Shown here piece by piece: positions 60,564-64,000 of a stretch of DNA of 64,000 bases (position 1 is the first letter of the stretch; each line of letters starts with the position of its first letter). The position numbers and the translations under genes are program-made. The stretch lies in the NCBI GenBank assembly GCA_035079385.1, contig JAVHKY010000013.1, positions 7,190,001-7,254,000 of the forward strand, in the 5' to 3' direction. The notes below the pieces were generated by a model. The model worked only from the letters and a program-made list of their open reading frames with translations, had not been told where the DNA came from and ran no database searches. The stretch is from Aspidiotus rigidus (lineage: Eukaryota > Arthropoda > Insecta > Hemiptera > Diaspididae).

Positions 60564-61557
60564 CAGTGCTGCCATGTATTTGTACGAATTTTAGGACCCG
60601 GAGAAAAAAAGTACGGATTTTGTACGGATTTCCGGTAAAATACGGATTTTTCATGTAAAAATACGGATTTCACCAGTTTTAACGTTCCAAAGCCGAATTA
60701 TATCACTCCGGAGCCGTTATACACGCCCGGAGCCGGCTCATTCCGTGCTGGAGTCAATTCATTTCCTGCTCTGGAGCCGGTTTATTAACAGGGAACCTGT
60801 TTTATTGAAGGGTAATTCGATGAAAAACGCCGGGCGCCGGGAGGAAAAACGTTGGACTTGGAAAAATGTTCACCTCCGAGCTATAGATGATAGGAGTGGA
60901 CTTCTCTCTGATTCGAGCGGTATATTATACTACTATGTATTATGCTAGGTTTATATGAGGTCCAAGCCTACTTTATAGTAGCTTTATATTCGATTTATGT
61001 TTCTTATGTACCATAGACTTAGGAGGTGGCTTATACTTTGTATTGTAGTAGGGTTATACTAGGTTCAAGCTTATAAATACTAGGCCTATACCCCGTGGGT
61101 GATTGAAAATCTGTGACTTTATATATCACCCCCTCCCCCCTATTGTTATCCTACACTAGGCCTAGTATAATAAAGCTAGTATAATGTAGGCTTCGACCTC
61201 CAAATTTGCATAGCTTTAGGCAGGCCTATACCTTGTGGGTGAGTGAGAAATCTGCGAGTTATTTCAGCCTATACTAGGCTTAATATAGACCTGTAGTAGG
61301 CTAAAGCCTCTTTACTACATCCTACTACATAGTTTAAGTCCTAGTGAGCTTGAGCCTAGTATAACCCTACTCTAAAGAAGTTCAAGCTCGACTAGTAAAT
61401 TACCACAACAGGTTCCCTGTTTGCCTCAATTGACAAAGTTAATGAAGGCAATTTTTTGTTCCGGAGCGAACAAGAATGAAAATCCGTGAGAATTCGTATT
61501 AGAGGATTGAAAAATATTTTTTTTTAGGATTTTTGGAAAAATCATGTAGCAGCACTG
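60564..61557. mobile_element. hAT-type element with perfect TSD, carrying a nested hairpin repeat
   Basis: Ends CAGTGCTGCC... and ...GCAGCACTG, with the exact 8-bp duplication CTCCCTAT on both sides (60556-60563 and 61558-61565). Subterminal repeats of 'tacggatttt' lie near the left end. A hairpin-ended modular repeat (60787-61421) sits inside. No transposase frame. Confidence 0.88.
60787..61421. mobile_element. Hairpin-ended modular repeat nested in the hAT element
   Basis: Opens with a perfect AACAGGGAACCTGTT (60787-60801) plus 'ttat' and closes with its complement AACAGGTTCCCTGTT (61407-61421). In between: a 'gagctatagatgatagga' block (60878-60897) and an array of 'ctagtataa' and 'ggcctatac' words (60925-61400). 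This is the most complete and best-delimited copy of the family. Confidence 0.65.
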
Positions 61558-62529
61558 CTCCCTATTTAGTGCTTTACCCTAACCTATGACAAACTGTCAT
61601 GAAGCGGCGGTGTTCAAGTCAAAAATGGTTGCAGCTATGGTAGTCAATTCCAAAACCGTTGCCATTGAGTGTGGCCATCAAAATTGGGGGAGCTATTCCG
61701 AATTAAATTTTGCTTCCTATTTTTAATACTCTTCTATAAACATTCCCGTTCGCACTTTTTTTTTTCTTTTTTTTTTTGAATTCACCAAATTTCTAAATAC
61801 TATACAACTTTTTTTTTTTTTTTATTACATCCAACCAGAGAAAATTATACCAGAAAAAAAAACAAAACAAAATAAAATAAAACAAACAAAAAAAAACGAA
61901 GAAAAAAAAAGAATAGGGGGGAAAAAATTACACACATGCATAAATGTATGATTTATATTAAAAAAAAAAAAAAAAAAAGTGAAAACAATAACTTACCTTG
62001 AAATAGGGTGAGCAATATTTTTTTTTTCTTTGTTTTAAATGCAACTGAAGTAAAACTGTACTTATTCAAAATAGAATTCGGTTAGGTTGAGTTTTTTTTT
62101 TTTTTTTTTTTTAAGTAGGGTTTGGTTAGAGCAAGAATATTCTCCTGCCCATATATGTGGACAAAAGAATGTACACGAGTTCAGCCTGTTTCGAAATAAG
62201 AAAGTTTTTATGACCAATTTTCTTTTTTCTGAAAAAAAGTAATTTAGTACCCATAAAACAAAACACCTAAATCTGTTCACGGGGGCACTATCTCTCCTTT
62301 TTTACCAGTAAATGGAACATAGTCTTAATTTTTTTTTGTGATTATTACCGCGTCGGTTCAAGTCATTTTTTTTTTTTTTTTTTTTTTTCTTCATAAAATT
62401 TTTTATAGAAAGAAATGCTACTAGGCCGTAATAAGATTAGGTCGTCATATTTCGCGTTCAGATGGAAGTTTTACATCGGAGTTCGATTCCCGCTTGGGCC
62501 AGGAGATCATATTTTCTCCTCTATCCTTA
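61558..62529. other. Low-complexity A/T-rich stretch
   Basis: Long poly-T and poly-A runs (for example around 61750-62120 and 62360-62390). No gene is present. A B-box-like 'gttcgattcc' at 62481-62490 is not part of a foldable tRNA. Confidence 0.5.
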
Positions 62530-62870
62530 TCTATACCGTATTCAGGTTGTATTACGAGGTAATTTTCCTATGAGAATCAGAGTCGAATCGAGATCATTGG
62601 ACTCTCTGAAGAGCTATAATCTTAATCCCTCGTAGTCCCTAAAATAGGTTAAGGTCTATCGGGATCAGGAACGCGAAGTCAGATCGACATCATTGGGGGG
62701 CTACATCCTTCTCTTCCCCCTTTGTAATTTTGATATAGTCTCTTGATCGGAGTCAAAGTGCGAAGTCTGGGTTCTTCAGATCCAGGTCATTAGGTTCACT
62801 GGGGGAAAGGGAAAGTAATTACACACCCTATCCTTCCTTTCTTTCCGCTGCATCCAGTTCGCGCTCCAGG
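62530..62870 (+). repeat. Further copies of the 125-bp unit
   Basis: Shares 'gtagtccctaaaataggtta' and 'atcgggatcagaaacgcga / atcgggatcaggaacgcga' wording with 60230-60290. Two to three units. Confidence 0.45.
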
Positions 62871-63359
62871 TGCAGTCAGCTTAAAATACTGTATTGTAGG
62901 ATATCGTAGGCGTCGGCCTCCTTTTCATTGGTTACATACTGTACACATACAGTATTGGCCTAGTATAGATCGTTTAGATAACGGGTTGACATGTCCTGGA
63001 AACTGTGTATTTAGGACTTGGAAATCTGTGATGCTTCAAGAATCAGATAGCCTAGTTTGTACTAGTGAGTTGTTTTAAGGGAGATCAGGTTTGTTCAAGT
63101 GCCTCTGAAATTTGCTGGTGTTATTTGAGATGTACTTCGAACTCTGGCAGAGCCAAATAAATATTTAAAGATCGTATTTCATGTCTACTAGTAAATGACT
63201 TCATTTTTATATTTCAAAGCCACTCCTACTTTGTGATGAAATCATAGCCTAGCTTGTGGATTTTTCTCACTGAGGCGTACGCTCCGTTCTTGGGTCTAAT
63301 ATAGTCGTGGTGCTCGGTAAAATGAGCTATCTAGCTGAATGAGGCGAATGGAAAGAGCG

Positions 63360-63960
63360 AGTAAGCCCCCACATGGATACCAACATTGATGACGTCATTA
63401 CGTCGTGACGTTATAAGCATGCATGATGGCTGCCTGTGACGTCATCAGCTATGGCTCTCTCTGTCGCCTAACTCTTTTCTATTCTCAGAATCTCTCACTC
63501 CGCTCGTAAGCGAGGTTATGACTTCTGATGACGTCACAAGCAGCTATCATGGATGGTTATCGTTACAACCTAATGAGGTCATCAACTTAGGCTCTCTATC
63601 GTCGTTACTCTGTTCTATTCTCGGGATCACTGCACTGGCGTATTTAGAAACTCTCTCCGGGACGGGGAGAAAATTTCAATCGAGCAGGAAAAAAAAAGTT
63701 ACTTGTCCGTTGGGTGAAAATTTATGATTCTACAGATTTTTTGAGGCTTTCTGGGGAGGGTTGTTTCCTTAAGCCTTTGTAAATACGCCACTGGATCACT
63801 CACTCCACTCGTAAGCGACGTTACATGATTGCTGATGACGTCACAGGCAGCCATCATGGATGGTTATGACGTTACGAGCTAATAACATCATCAGCTTGGG
63901 TTCTCTTTCTCTCTCTCCTTCTACTCTGCTTGTAAACCTCCCCGGAAGTAGTCTCCGATA
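63360..63960 (+). repeat. Tandem array containing TGACGTCA palindromes
   Basis: Three units (about 63360-63490, 63491-63650 and 63790-63960) share 'tcactcc(g/a)ctcgtaagcga', 'gatgacgtcaca(a/g)gcag', 'catcatggatggtta' or their complements, and 'ctctctctgtcg'-like text. TGACGTCA occurs near 63391, 63437, 63526 and 63836. Confidence 0.6.
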
Positions 63961-64000
63961 TAGTAGCCTTAATAGTAATACTACTCGTGTCGCCCGTATA

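Noticed and set aside
62440..62520. tRNA or tRNA-derived SINE (B-box-like gttcgattcc)
   Set aside because: The bases around the T-loop do not pair and no A box or acceptor stem could be formed.
1..64000. CRISPR arrays, bacterial operons or rRNA genes
   Set aside because: No regularly spaced identical repeats, no ribosome-binding-site-led gene clusters and no rRNA signatures; the window is eukaryotic.

Overview
This window looks like part of a nuclear arthropod genome, most likely an insect. It is AT-rich and holds widely spaced exons with GT-AG splice sites, introns of many kilobases packed with transposable-element debris, and one insert of mitochondrial origin read with TGA as Trp. The repeat mix (Penelope-like elements, hAT and Helitron derivatives, fold-back elements) fits insects, but the exact order cannot be fixed from this sequence alone.

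The only host gene I can support is on the + strand. It is a multidomain RhoGAP of the ARHGAP12/15/27/9 type. A large exon (860-2398) carries the start codon and an N-terminal SH3 domain. After a 42-kb intron, an exon at 44667-44855 encodes WW1. An exon at 52181-52369 encodes most of WW2. A large serine/acid-rich exon follows (57592-58733), then an exon with WW3 (58886-58990). The PH and RhoGAP domains expected for the family would lie beyond position 64000. One junction is out of phase (52369 to 57592) and WW2 lacks its second Trp, so a small exon is probably missing or the later exons belong to another isoform.

The introns hold, in order: a fold-back element abutting a short Helitron (5464-6635); a repeat field (6640-7440); a 2.4-kb segment (7869-10233) repeated in inverted orientation at 20022-22434; between those copies, a Penelope-like element with an inverted partial copy of itself (11955-14790), another Penelope RT fragment (17570-18110) and a LINE fragment (18892-19806); tandem repeats (24066-24440); nested inverted-repeat elements (31840-37670 around 33352-35873); a mitochondrial ND1-like insertion preceded by a long AT-rich palindrome (41172-42185); a hAT MITE with a perfect 8-bp target duplication (42994-43612); two more Penelope-like pseudogenes in opposite orientations (45548-47035 and 47385-48960); a 2.9-kb palindromic element (49011-51932); and a dense MITE field downstream of WW3 (59685-63990), with a hAT element that again has a perfect target duplication.

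The most unusual signal is a modular repeat family found at many places in the window. Its hallmark is a 15-bp hairpin, AACAGGGAACCTGTT. A sequence-divergent form, AGCGGGAAACCCGCT, keeps the 6-bp arms and 3-nt loop through paired substitutions. The hairpin is associated with a 'gagctatatatgatagga' block, TGACGTCA palindromes and arrays of a CTAGTATA word. No protein encoded by this family is visible.
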